Positions 24,902-32,909 of a DNA stretch of 64,000 nt are shown here, one piece after another. The number at the start of each line of letters is the position of its first letter. The stretch's first letter is position 1. The notes beneath the pieces are model-generated. The model ran no database searches. It was not told the origin of the DNA and was given only the letters and a program-made list of their open reading frames with translations. The stretch is from RBG-16-57-9 sp964529745. GTDB taxonomy: Archaea > Thermoproteota > Bathyarchaeia > TCS64. A program made the translations under genes and the position numbers. The stretch lies in contig CAZGZR010000004.1 in the NCBI GenBank assembly GCA_964529745.1, forward strand, positions 1 to 64,000, given 5' to 3'.

Positions 24902-25162
24902 TTAGAAAAATATTGGTATTCCCATCCTTTAGCTACCTTTATACTCTTCAATAATCTAAGGGCTAAATGGCTAAAAATGCCACCCGCACGGACAATCAAC
25001 CTGAAAGGAGTCGATCTATCAGCCTACGATATCTGCTATAGTAATCGTAAAGGAGAAGTACTATGTATAAACGCCCCCGACAAAGACGAGTTAAAAGAAC
25101 TCTTCACATGGGCGTTAGCTGAAGTAGAGATGAACCCTTAGAGTTAGAAAAATATTGGTATT
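24902..25162. repeat. 19-bp direct repeat pair
   Basis: The same 19 bases, TTAGAAAAATATTGGTATT, occur at 24902-24920 and 25144-25162. They bracket a 54-codon gene. The right copy encodes the last codons and stop of the prenyltransferase on the minus strand; the left copy lies before the coiled-coil gene. Suggests a past duplication or a target-site duplication. Confidence 0.7.
24977..25141 (+). CDS. Small hypothetical protein (54 aa)
   Basis: ATG 24977 to TAG 25139-25141. The product MPPARTINLKGVDLSAYDIC... ends in a helix (KELKELFTWALAEVEMNP). CTTTATAC near 24936-24943 may be its TATA box. It is flanked by the 19-bp direct repeats and is convergent with the prenyltransferase gene. Confidence 0.5.
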   Translation: MPPARTINLKGVDLSAYDICYSNRKGEVLCINAPDKDELKELFTWALAEVEMNP

Positions 25163-26019
25163 AAAAGTGGGATCGACGCTATCAGCGGAAATAGCATCAT
25201 AACCCCCAGACAGAAAATCACTCCTCGAGGAAAGTCGTAATCCAGGATTATCCCCAGGAAATGGCTTATGGGTAGTATAAGCACCGTCCAAAGAGTCACC
25301 TGAGGCATCAGACCCATCAAGACGAAGGCTACCTGCATAACCATTGATCCAGTCGCCAAGAACATCCATATCTGACTCGGCTGTATCTTAGCCTTCATCA
25401 TGTAGTACGCCACAGTCTTTATCTTTTTCTGGAAGTCAGTCTCAACGTCCGGCCACTGATCTAATGTGTATATTATGCCGGCCCAGAACCCTAGTAGTAT
25501 CCCAGCAGCCAGACCCGTAGCATCCACCGGCTTCAACAGAGAATACGCGAAAGTGGTCGCACCGAATCCATGTCCTAGAAAAAGCGCTATCTCCCCTAGG
25601 CCTCGAGGCTTGAAGAAGTCTGTATAGGTTATAGCCATGGCCGGCCCAATAGCGTACACGAGAATAACGTCTAACCTAAGCGGCGCATACGTCACTAGGA
25701 GGGCTATGCTAAGTAAACCGAAACCAATGGCTGAAGCTATTACCTCCGTCTCGGTTAGCAGCTTTAGAGGCAGCACCTGCGCCCCAGCCGTGTAGGGCTT
25801 TATGGTGCTCCCGTTCTCGGCGGAGTCAAGGCCTCGGGCGTAGTCTCTCCAGCTGTTTATGAAGTGGGCGCTAAAAAGCCAGAATAGGGTAGCCAAGAAG
25901 GATACCCCCCACATCTTCCAGTTGAAGCCGGCTAAGGTGACGCCTAACAGGGTGTTGAACAGCATCCATGGGAACACGAATAGTCTCGTCGCCATTATCC
26001 AGGCTTTTACTTTGCTCAT
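25144..26019 (-). CDS. UbiA-family prenyltransferase
   Basis: 291 residues with about eight hydrophobic helices. The two Asp-rich motifs of the family are present: NSWRDYARGLD at 55-65 (the NDxxDxxxGxD type of MenA/UbiA) and DQWPDVETDFQKK at about 185-197. These bind prenyl diphosphate through magnesium. In archaea the family makes quinones, ether lipids (DGGGP synthase) or hemes; which applies here cannot be read. It overlaps an SCP2-like gene by 4 bases, hinting at lipid handling. Confidence 0.85.
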   Translation of the reverse strand: MSKVKAWIMATRLFVFPWMLFNTLLGVTLAGFNWKMWGVSFLATLFWLFSAHFINSWRDYARGLDSAENGSTIKPYTAGAQVLPLKLLTETEVIASAIGFGLLSIALLVTYAPLRLDVILVYAIGPAMAITYTDFFKPRGLGEIALFLGHGFGATTFAYSLLKPVDATGLAAGILLGFWAGIIYTLDQWPDVETDFQKKIKTVAYYMMKAKIQPSQIWMFLATGSMVMQVAFVLMGLMPQVTLWTVLILPISHFLGIILDYDFPRGVIFCLGVMMLFPLIASIPLLIPIFF

Positions 26020-26402
26020 TGTACCACCTTCGCTACTATGGCGCTCATGGCCCTAAAGGATTTGGCCCACTTCTCGCATTCTATCAGGTTTATGTTGCCA
26101 TCGGATGCGGTCTCTATCACGAAGTTACCCTTGGTTATTGCTTCTCTCAGCGATAGATCGCCGGACACCACATCTAAGAAGCAGTCCATGGTGCACTTCA
26201 GTACATGGACGGGTTCCTCATTTCCTTCTGCGTACACGATCCTTTGACCGTCACATTTCAGCTTAAGGGTCTCGCCGTCTATGCCAACAACCTTCAGCAT
26301 AGACACCCTGCCCTTTCCTTCCTGGTAAAACTCCTCCGCCTCCTTATAGAAACGATCTTGAAGCTGTAGGAGCTTATCAACTATCTTTTTTACGTTACCC
26401 AT
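26016..26402 (-). CDS. SCP2-like lipid-carrier domain protein
   Basis: 128 residues. The pattern DGETLKLKCDGQRIVY...CTMDCFLDVVSGDLSLREAITKGNFVIE matches the SCP2 sterol/lipid-transfer fold. A 40-residue helical N-terminus precedes it. Sandwiched between the Mrp/ParA ATPase and the prenyltransferase; it might present a lipid substrate. Identification is by motif only. Confidence 0.6.
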   Translation of the reverse strand: MGNVKKIVDKLLQLQDRFYKEAEEFYQEGKGRVSMLKVVGIDGETLKLKCDGQRIVYAEGNEEPVHVLKCTMDCFLDVVSGDLSLREAITKGNFVIETASDGNINLIECEKWAKSFRAMSAIVAKVVQ

Positions 26403-27158
26403 CTACATCATCCTCTCTAACACTTTCTCAAGAATCACCCGACGTATCGACTTCCCCCTCTTCCTCAGAATAACCGGGTTCTTCATGGCTTCGAGCACCA
26501 GTTCAACGGGAAAGTGGTTTATCAACTTGTTTTTTGCTACATCTAGCCGCATCGGTATCTCCATTAGCGTCGGTATCCCCTGGTCCTCAAAGTCGTGATC
26601 CTCAGGAAAAATGTTGAATCCATAACCACACCTAGGGCACTCCACTAGGGTCATGTTCTTGACGAGTCCTAGGATAGGAGTCTCTGATTCCCTGCAGAGC
26701 TCTATAACCCGCTCCACATTGGACTTAGCTAAAACGCTGGGAACCGTCACGACAAGCACATAGTCCATCAGAGGGATCATCGCCTGAGGCTCATTTCCGG
26801 TTCCGGGGGGAAAATCCACTATCAGATACTCTAGCCCGCTCCAGTCTGTTTCAGTGAAAAGCTGCTTAGCGGCTGCTGATAAGTCGTCACCCGCCCACAT
26901 CACCGGGTCACCCTCAGAGGCTAATTGACCTAGTGATATGAACTTTAGCCCATCCTCGTCTGTTGGGATGAACCTGTCATCTTCAACGACAAGGGGTGCT
27001 TTACAGAGTATATCGGTCAGGTTAGGGCCTGTCAGGTCGACGTCCAGCATACCTGTACGGTATCCTTTACGCTGGAGGGCCCTTGCTAGGCTGTGAGCTA
27101 CTGTGGTTTTACCTGTTCCGCCCTTTCCGCTTATGACTCCTATCTTCGTAAGCGTCAT
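26403..27158 (-). CDS. Mrp/MinD/ParA-type P-loop ATPase
   Basis: 251 residues. Deviant Walker A GKGGTGKTT at 10-18, switch GMLDVDLTGPN, and Walker B VDFPPGTGNEPQ typical of Mrp/NBP35 proteins. A CPRCG pair near 173 is seen in Mrp members that carry Fe-S clusters. It could be an iron-sulfur carrier or a partition motor. A ParB-like gene exists at 33.8 kb but is not adjacent. Confidence 0.85.
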   Translation of the reverse strand: MTLTKIGVISGKGGTGKTTVAHSLARALQRKGYRTGMLDVDLTGPNLTDILCKAPLVVEDDRFIPTDEDGLKFISLGQLASEGDPVMWAGDDLSAAAKQLFTETDWSGLEYLIVDFPPGTGNEPQAMIPLMDYVLVVTVPSVLAKSNVERVIELCRESETPILGLVKNMTLVECPRCGYGFNIFPEDHDFEDQGIPTLMEIPMRLDVAKNKLINHFPVELVLEAMKNPVILRKRGKSIRRVILEKVLERMM

Positions 27159-27174
27159 AATCTATATACTGAGG

Positions 27175-27194
27175 TATGACAGTTTTAAATCATA
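27175..27194. promoter_or_regulatory. Inverted repeat TATGA-N10-TCATA in divergent spacer
   Basis: TATGA (27175-27179) and TCATA (27190-27194) flank the sequence CAGTTTTAAA between the ATPase gene and the RHH gene. Position and symmetry suit autoregulation by the RHH protein. Confidence 0.4.
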
Positions 27195-27201
27195 GTGTGA
27201 C

Positions 27202-27402
27202 ATGTCCGAAAGAATCTCCGTCAGAGTGACGGTTGAGGAAAAGGAAATGGCCGATAAGCTAGCCAATTATCTCTACACAAAAGGCAAAATACAGGAAAAC
27301 AACGTAAGTGAGGCAGTCAGGCTTAGCATACGGTTTCTAACCCAGGAGCTCCTTAAAAACATCGAGGCCGAACGTCTAGGCGTGTTGCCAAGGAAGATGT
27401 AA
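27202..27402 (+). CDS. Ribbon-helix-helix transcription regulator
   Basis: 66 residues. The start ISVRVTVEEKEMADKLANYLY forms the DNA-contacting strand and first helix, and NVSEAVRLSIRFLTQEL the second: the RHH fold. It is divergent from the Mrp/ParA operon and 2 bases before the coiled-coil gene. Candidate binder of one of the palindromic operators. Confidence 0.75.
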   Translation: MSERISVRVTVEEKEMADKLANYLYTKGKIQENNVSEAVRLSIRFLTQELLKNIEAERLGVLPRKM

Positions 27403-27404
27403 CA

Positions 27405-28844
27405 ATGTCAGACAGAAACAGAAACAAGAACCAGAACAAGGAGTTACCATCTCTGAATAACTCTCAAGGAGACCCTCAGGGGGAAACCTCAGAGGATCGC
27501 CACGAGCCCCTCAGAGAGGGTGAACCTGAAGAAAACCCCACTCCAGAGGACCCTCGAGAGACGGCCCGTAATATGCTCAGACAAGGAATACCAGAAGAAG
27601 AAATAGCAACTAAAACGGGTTTAACCACAGCCGTCATATACGGTCTAAAAGGCGCTCTTCGGTCCTCGGGTGAACTTGTCCCTGAAGGAGAGGCAGAGGA
27701 GACCCCCTCCTACCTTCCCCCAGAGATACAGTACATACAAGATGCTAAGGCATTCATTCAGTCACGTCTATCAGAAATATACGGGATAGGAGCTTCAGAT
27801 AAGGTAGTCATGAGGGCGCTTAACGATGATGTTAGCGCCATGAGGGACCCCAACCTACTTCACGCATTCATAAAGAGCCTGGCGATTAAGGCTAATGATC
27901 AGCAGCTGGGTATCTTCTTGATTAGACCCCTGTTCAATCAGTATCCTATGCTACCTAACATGGTGGACATGGTGACTCGAGGACAGAATGCCCCTAACAC
28001 GCAGCCAATGTACTTGGGTGGCTCCACAGGGTGGAGTGGACGCCCTGACTATACATATAGGTTCAACACGGGGTTTGGAACCGGATATGGACAGGAGTAT
28101 GGATTCCCATCTGTTCCTGTTCATCAAGGTTATCCACCCGGGTATTTCTCGCCTAGCTACAATATGCCCCCGAAACCTCCAGGTAAAGTGCACAAGGTGG
28201 TCTATGACGGTCAGGAGATAGAGACCGATGCAGATGGGTACAGAGCATGGCAGAAGTTCATTCAGGAAGAGAAGGACCGGGAAGAGGAGAAGGAGCAGAG
28301 GAAAGAGAAGCACGAGCTTGAGATGACTGAACTGAAGAAGCGCATCGAGGACAGCGGAAAGGATGAAAAAACCATACCGGTTGATATTGACGGACAGAAG
28401 ATAGACGTACCGATGTCCATGGCGCCTCTATATTTGGGTCTTAAGGAGAACCCAAAGATGGAGGAACTTAGAACCAAACTGGAAGAGGCGAAAGAAGCGC
28501 GTAACAGAGAGTCACTTGAACGCCTAGAGAAAAAAATTGAGGATCAGCCCTCTTTCATGGATCAGCTGAATTACTATAACAGCGTAGCGCCACAGTTGGG
28601 GTTCCACACAGGGGCTAAATCGACTCTAGACCTGGTGGACTCCGCTAGAGAGGATTTTAACGTCGTTGCTCAAAAAATCCTTAGCAAGATGCCGGGGGGC
28701 AATCAGGACTTTATTCCCCAGGTAAATAGAACTCCCCAAGAGAGGGACGAAAAGGCACGGCAGATACTCGAGGGACTTGATAAAACCGAGGGTCTCCTGG
28801 CCGCCGAGGACGAGCTGATGAAGGCTGCTAGCAAGGTAACATAG
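27405..28844 (+). CDS. Large scaffold-like protein with HTH-like and coiled-coil parts
   Basis: 479 residues. Residues 1-45 are acidic and disordered; about 48-85 resemble a helix-turn-helix (GIPEEEIATKTGLTTAVIYG); about 200-262 are rich in Gly, Tyr and Pro; about 285-400 are strongly charged coiled coil; the C-terminus is helical. No enzyme motif. May be an internal or scaffold virion protein. It follows the RHH gene by 2 bases. Confidence 0.6.
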   Translation: MSDRNRNKNQNKELPSLNNSQGDPQGETSEDRHEPLREGEPEENPTPEDPRETARNMLRQGIPEEEIATKTGLTTAVIYGLKGALRSSGELVPEGEAEETPSYLPPEIQYIQDAKAFIQSRLSEIYGIGASDKVVMRALNDDVSAMRDPNLLHAFIKSLAIKANDQQLGIFLIRPLFNQYPMLPNMVDMVTRGQNAPNTQPMYLGGSTGWSGRPDYTYRFNTGFGTGYGQEYGFPSVPVHQGYPPGYFSPSYNMPPKPPGKVHKVVYDGQEIETDADGYRAWQKFIQEEKDREEEKEQRKEKHELEMTELKKRIEDSGKDEKTIPVDIDGQKIDVPMSMAPLYLGLKENPKMEELRTKLEEAKEARNRESLERLEKKIEDQPSFMDQLNYYNSVAPQLGFHTGAKSTLDLVDSAREDFNVVAQKILSKMPGGNQDFIPQVNRTPQERDEKARQILEGLDKTEGLLAAEDELMKAASKVT

Positions 28845-28846
28845 CA

Positions 28847-28859
28847 ACCCCTTTTTTTA
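28847..28859 (+). terminator. T-run terminator
   Basis: CCCC followed by seven T residues a few bases after the stop at 28844. Fits archaeal U-tract termination, though a further gene follows at 28899. Confidence 0.45.
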
Positions 28860-28898
28860 TACCTAACAACATATCTTTCATAGAGGAGATATCTGGCT

Positions 28899-29141
28899 GT
28901 GACCGATAGCGACCTTAATACTCTTCTACGGCAGCTGGTGCCGGCGCCGCCACCGTATCCACCCGTACCCTTGTTTCTGTTAGAGAACGAGACCGCCCTA
29001 AAGGAGATTTTTAAACCGACGTTTAGAAATGACATACTTTTAGACTCGGTTTCGTGGGGTGTAGGTGTAGGGATAAGCCGGATCATAAGACAGGCACTAT
29101 CACAGTTGAAGATACCTGGAGCAAAAAGTGTGGAGATCTAG
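28899..29141 (+). CDS. Small protein with PPPYPP motif and glycine-rich helix
   Basis: 80 residues from GTG 28899, preceded by GAGGAGAT. The motif PPPYPPVPLF at about 18-27 is shared in form with the zinc-ribbon membrane protein at 21808. A segment SVSWGVGVGISRIIRQAL may be a short membrane-active helix. TATA-like TTTATACC lies upstream at 28855. The stop is 2 bases before the next start. Confidence 0.6.
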   Translation: MTDSDLNTLLRQLVPAPPPYPPVPLFLLENETALKEIFKPTFRNDILLDSVSWGVGVGISRIIRQALSQLKIPGAKSVEI

Positions 29142-29143
29142 AT

Positions 29144-30952
29144 ATGAGTAGGGAAGAGAGACAGGACCCCTTTGAGGCGATAGCGAAGGGATTGAAGCAG
29201 GTTCAAACCGTAGTAACTACTTTTGACCAGGGAATGAAGGTAATAGACGACATGGCCAAGAGGATTGATGATCAGTTCGGTGTCCCACAAAATGAACCGG
29301 CGCCGCAGCTCCCTAAATCCCCCGAGAGGCCACCCGCTGCGACTAAAGTGTACGGCGCAGAGGCCAAGACCTACAAAGGACAGACAGACGTAGACTACTG
29401 TATCGAATGTCTAACAGGCACAACTAAGCTGTACACAGGTAACTCGACTGTTAAGATAAGTAGCATACTGGATAAACACACAGTAATCGGTCACACAGGA
29501 CAAGTTGAGAGTATTGATAATGTGATTAGCAGAGACTACGATGGCCCATTAGTAGAGTTAAAGTTTGCTTACACTAACATTCCGCTATACATATCCCCGG
29601 AACACCCCGCATACATTGTCAGAAACGTTAGAAAGCCTCAGTCTACATGGAGAGAAGAGGGAATACAAGAAAAAGACTTAGATTGGGTTCCATGTGAAGA
29701 GTTAACTGACAGAGATTTCATTGCTTTTCCTAGGATAAGGGAAATTAAAGATGTAGAAATAGCCTCTGAGCGACTTATGGAACTGTCAGGTATATATATA
29801 GCTGAAGGGAGCCCAGACAAACAAGAAAGGGGTTTGAATGTAATCTTTAGCTTTGGACGAGATGAAGTCGAGCTAATAGGAGACACCGTAAACCTGATTG
29901 AGAATATCTATGGGATTACTCCCTGTGTTACAGACACCGAAACTCAGACTGCAGTAAGGGTGATTTTTTCTAGTAAATACTATGGCCCATATTTCGAGCA
30001 GTTTGGCAAGGGAGCTAAGAATAAAACTATTCCACAGTGGGTACTCTACCTACCTGAATACAAGCAAGTTAAGTTACTTAGAGGTGCCTTTAGGGGTGAT
30101 GGATCACCAGGAGAATACTGTTTCAGATATACAACGGTATCAGAACAGCTAGCTTACAGACTTAGATTACTGTTATTCCGGCTGGGTATACTACATGGCG
30201 TATATGAGAGAGAAAAAGATGATTCTGAGATAAATGGCCGTAAGATAAAGGGCGGAACATATTACGAGATAACAATATCTGGAGACGCCGCTAGACAATT
30301 TGCAGAGATAACTGATTTCGAATATGACGGAGGAGAAAAAACAGCCGGTAACCATGGATACGTCACGGCGAACTACGTCTTCATACCTATAAAAGAAGCG
30401 AGAAAAATTCACTTTAAGGGGAAACTCTATAACCTACATGTACCTGGCTCCGAGTCTTATCTGACTATTCACGGTGCTCTGCATAACTGTGCGGTCAAGC
30501 ACAGCCAGACGGCCAAGGTTCTCATGAGAGAGGCACTACAGAGAGCAGAGTCAAACGGTGTGGATACAGAGGGTGTGAAAGAGAAGGTCCGGGGCGTCGT
30601 TGAGGAGCTGTCCGGCCTGGAAGACGACACAACCACTGTATCCAGTCAGCAGGTGATAATCCTTAACGGCGCCTCCAGAGACCTACGTAAGTTCATCTAT
30701 GAGTCCAGGGCTGAGATTGGGGGAGCGAAAATAAGCACTCTCCGAGAGATCAAGACCATGATAGATCAGCTGGTGGAGGCCACTTACAAGGTTAGAGAGA
30801 CAGAGGAGTGTATAGGCTGCACCACTGAGCAGATATGCGGCGGGATAGCTGAGTGCGTGGATTTTGTCGATAAGAATGTGGAGGGTATTAGGGACCCGGC
30901 GGTGATACGTAAGGTATTAGCTGAAGCCCGGCGAAAGTACGGCAGAGAATAA
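29144..30952 (+). CDS. Cysteine-motif protein interrupted by an intein
   Basis: 602 residues before splicing, from ATG 29144; an upstream frame from 29054 overlaps the previous gene. Residues 1-88 and the part after 448 form the host protein of about 242 residues. Splicing would join YCIE to CAVKHSQTAK, restoring a CIEC knuckle followed by a helical domain (KVLMREALQRAES). A second Cys cluster (CIGCTTEQICGG...ECV) is near the C-terminus. Probable zinc or Fe-S protein of unknown role, perhaps virion-linked by position. Confidence 0.75.
   Translation: MSREERQDPFEAIAKGLKQVQTVVTTFDQGMKVIDDMAKRIDDQFGVPQNEPAPQLPKSPERPPAATKVYGAEAKTYKGQTDVDYCIECLTGTTKLYTGNSTVKISSILDKHTVIGHTGQVESIDNVISRDYDGPLVELKFAYTNIPLYISPEHPAYIVRNVRKPQSTWREEGIQEKDLDWVPCEELTDRDFIAFPRIREIKDVEIASERLMELSGIYIAEGSPDKQERGLNVIFSFGRDEVELIGDTVNLIENIYGITPCVTDTETQTAVRVIFSSKYYGPYFEQFGKGAKNKTIPQWVLYLPEYKQVKLLRGAFRGDGSPGEYCFRYTTVSEQLAYRLRLLLFRLGILHGVYEREKDDSEINGRKIKGGTYYEITISGDAARQFAEITDFEYDGGEKTAGNHGYVTANYVFIPIKEARKIHFKGKLYNLHVPGSESYLTIHGALHNCAVKHSQTAKVLMREALQRAESNGVDTEGVKEKVRGVVEELSGLEDDTTTVSSQQVIILNGASRDLRKFIYESRAEIGGAKISTLREIKTMIDQLVEATYKVRETEECIGCTTEQICGGIAECVDFVDKNVEGIRDPAVIRKVLAEARRKYGRE
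29408..30487 (+). mobile_element. Intein with LAGLIDADG homing endonuclease (360 aa)
   Basis: The insertion starts at Cys (CLTGTTKLYTG, block A) and ends in HN before Cys (block G, GALHN/C); 1080 bases keep the frame. Block B is visible in YISPEHPAYI. Two LAGLIDADG-like helices are LSGIYIAEGS and LLRGAFRGDGS, so the endonuclease may be active. Codons are AT-richer than in the flanking exteins, consistent with separate mobility. The insertion is at the second Cys of a CxxC metal motif. Confidence 0.85.
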
Positions 30953-30993
30953 AGATTTATCGAAGCCCCGTCCCCTTCTTTCTTAGAGCAGCT

Positions 30994-31449
30994 ATGAGTG
31001 AGAAAAAGGGGTACGGATACGGTAACCCTGACGAAGAGGAGACCCGAAGGAAGGCGCTGAAGGCTACAGAGATTTTCCTGGAGGAGAAATTAGGTTCCAG
31101 GGTGATAACCGTCGACTTGGATGGTGATCTACCGGTTAGGAGTACAGGACGTATGTTTGGAACCGCAAAAGAGCCTACGGGCCCCCTTGGCCGCCTCTCC
31201 GAGGAAGAAAGAAAGCTGAGACATGGGGGATCCATGGTGCTGATAGCAGACCCCGAGGTAACCGAGATAGTCCGGGAGAATCCTAAGCTCTCATTTGCGG
31301 AGAGAATACAGGCTATCAAAGAGACACCGTGGGCCCAGAATTGGGCGAAGGGTATGTGTAACCTCGTTAGACCTGATATCTCGCCTGAAGAAAAGGAAAC
31401 GTGCGTGACCGACCTATCCGAATACCTGGCTAGAAAAGCGGTTACCTAG
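30994..31449 (+). CDS. Hypothetical protein sharing GTAKEPTGPLGRLSEE peptide
   Basis: 151 residues. Residues 56-77 repeat, almost exactly, a peptide found at the C-terminus of the protein at 5186-5737. The C-terminal third has WAQNWAKGMCNLVRP and a second Cys, reminiscent of the small protein at 31468. No family recognised. The shared peptide suggests docking to a common partner or cleavage by a common protease. Confidence 0.65.
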   Translation: MSEKKGYGYGNPDEEETRRKALKATEIFLEEKLGSRVITVDLDGDLPVRSTGRMFGTAKEPTGPLGRLSEEERKLRHGGSMVLIADPEVTEIVRENPKLSFAERIQAIKETPWAQNWAKGMCNLVRPDISPEEKETCVTDLSEYLARKAVT

Positions 31450-31467
31450 AAAAAGAAAAAAGGAGGT
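31450..31467 (-). terminator. T-rich terminator between convergent genes
   Basis: On the minus strand CCTCCTTTTTTCTTTTTC follows the stop of the 63-residue gene closely. A good archaeal U-tract terminator. Confidence 0.5.
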
Positions 31468-31659
31468 TTAAGCCATAGCAGTGGCCCAGGCGTCTCCCCA
31501 GTTGGTCTCGGTTAGAGCCGCCTTCATGCCCTTAAGGCAGATGGCCACGTCCATTCCGCCTTTCTTGCCACAGTCGTAGTACTTTGAGGCGCCTCCGAGG
31601 GCGCTGATCTTCGCTATGTACTTTCTCTTGCCCTTTTCGATCATGGCTGCCTTGCTCAT
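31468..31659 (-). CDS. Small basic protein (63 aa)
   Basis: 63 residues, basic N-terminus (KAAMIEKGKRKYIAKISALGG), two Cys (YDCGKKGG, AICLKG) and a C-terminal WGDAWATAMA. C-rich codons suggest high expression. The box CTTATATG near 31690-31697 serves as its TATA. Possibly a DNA-packaging or virion protein, by composition only. Confidence 0.6.
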   Translation of the reverse strand: MSKAAMIEKGKRKYIAKISALGGASKYYDCGKKGGMDVAICLKGMKAALTETNWGDAWATAMA

Positions 31660-31688
31660 GTCAGATCGATCTTTAGGTTATTGGGAAT

Positions 31689-31698
31689 ACATATAAGC
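31689..31698. promoter_or_regulatory. Shared bidirectional TATA region
   Basis: CATATAAG reads as CTTATATG on the other strand, about 30 bases from ATG 31659 (minus) and about 20 from ATG 31714 (plus). It appears to drive both divergent genes, so the RHH product could control both. Confidence 0.45.
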
Positions 31699-31713
31699 CT
31701 TCCCGGACTACAA

Positions 31714-32091
31714 ATGTATTCGGTTTGTGGTCTCTTGAAGAAGGAAATTACGCTGACCGTCAGAATGACACCTGAGATGTATGGTTCCATCGAAAAGAAC
31801 GCGGAGCGGGCGAAAGTCAGTCTAGCCGAGGTGGTTAGAAGGGCGGTACGGTACACCTTGAGTGATGATGTTCTGTTGGTTTCCTTGAACAACTATGAGA
31901 GATCGTACCTGGAGGAAGTGGCCAACAACTTGGGGGTTATGCCGAGTGAGGCTATAAAGATGCAGCTGCTTGCGATGAAGGTGATGGAGACCTACGGTGT
32001 CTTCAAGTCTATAAAGCCAATAAATGAGATGCTAGAAGAGTTAGAATCCAAGCGTCATATAGAGGAGGATAAAGCAGATGTCCAAACATAA
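31714..32091 (+). CDS. Ribbon-helix-helix regulator with extended C-terminus
   Basis: 125 residues from ATG 31714; upstream in-frame codons lie inside the promoter. The strand KKEITLTVRMTPEMYGSIEKNAERAKVS and helix LAEVVRRAVRYTL form an RHH domain. The C-terminal 60 residues are helical and may dimerise. Overlaps a 46-residue gene by 14 bases. Confidence 0.7.
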   Translation: MYSVCGLLKKEITLTVRMTPEMYGSIEKNAERAKVSLAEVVRRAVRYTLSDDVLLVSLNNYERSYLEEVANNLGVMPSEAIKMQLLAMKVMETYGVFKSIKPINEMLEELESKRHIEEDKADVQT

Positions 32092-32218
32092 CCGTCAAAG
32101 TGAGTACCGCCTAGATGAGGCGGTTAGCAGGGTTAAAGGCCTTCCAGAGGGTCCGAAGAAAGAGATGATAATTAAAGCCGTTGTCAACTATATCAATGGA
32201 GTCATGGGATATGGCTGA
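32078..32218 (+). CDS. Small hypothetical protein (46 aa)
   Basis: ATG 32078 to TGA 32216-32218, overlapping genes on both sides. MSKHNRQSEYRLDEAVSRVKG... is helical and basic, possibly a DNA-binding peptide. Supported by its GAGGAGG site and operon continuity. Confidence 0.5.
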   Translation: MSKHNRQSEYRLDEAVSRVKGLPEGPKKEMIIKAVVNYINGVMGYG

Positions 32219-32903
32219 AGAAGATCAACCAGAAGAATATGAGATACAGTTTATGCCGGATAAACGATGGCTACCTGTAGCTGGACCCCCGTTCGGGAGT
32301 CGAGAAAAAGCAGAGGAACACCTGGAGGAGTATCGAAAGAGGTTAGGTGTAGAGGTTCGCGTGGTTCGTCGCCCAAAGATCTATGAGATATGGAACTTCA
32401 ACGAATTAGCGCCAAGACTGAATGGAACCGACAGAGCTCTTAGAGAATTGAAGAAAAGAGGAGAAGCCGGTGCAATAGTTGGGTGGGCGATATATAAGCA
32501 GAGAGTAGAACAGCTAATAGGAAGCGCCCTGGGAGAAGGTAAGGAGGGGCCGTTTGCCCGAGAACCGAGTTATCGTGGTCCTCTCTACGCTGACCTTGAT
32601 GCTGCGGGTGAGACCAATCTTATCTCGCGGATAGAAAAGCTTTGGGAGAAATACCCTGACCGAGTGCCAAGTAACGAGGTTCTTGATCTTAAAGAGGCAT
32701 GGAACGAAGAGTTCACTAGACGAGTGGGCCGAAGTATCCCCCGGTCACCGCAGGACCTCACCCGGGAAGACATAGATGCGTCGAAGAAGGTTACCAAGGA
32801 GCTCTACCAGAAGAAGGCGGAGCGGTCCGTAGATGAAGAAATGGCTGAGCTTGAGCGGATGAAGAAGGACCTAGAGGAGAAGATGCGGCGCCTCCGAGGC
32901 TAA
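32211..32903 (+). CDS. Hypothetical protein with C-terminal coiled coil
   Basis: 230 residues from ATG 32211, coupled by an 8-base overlap. N-terminal 50 residues are beta-type (YEIQFMPDKRWLPVAGPPFGSREKAEEHL), the middle helical, the last 40 residues coiled coil (AELERMKKDLEEKMRRLRG). No family recognised. Confidence 0.6.
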   Translation: MAEEDQPEEYEIQFMPDKRWLPVAGPPFGSREKAEEHLEEYRKRLGVEVRVVRRPKIYEIWNFNELAPRLNGTDRALRELKKRGEAGAIVGWAIYKQRVEQLIGSALGEGKEGPFAREPSYRGPLYADLDAAGETNLISRIEKLWEKYPDRVPSNEVLDLKEAWNEEFTRRVGRSIPRSPQDLTREDIDASKKVTKELYQKKAERSVDEEMAELERMKKDLEEKMRRLRG

Positions 32904-32909
32904 CCGGTA

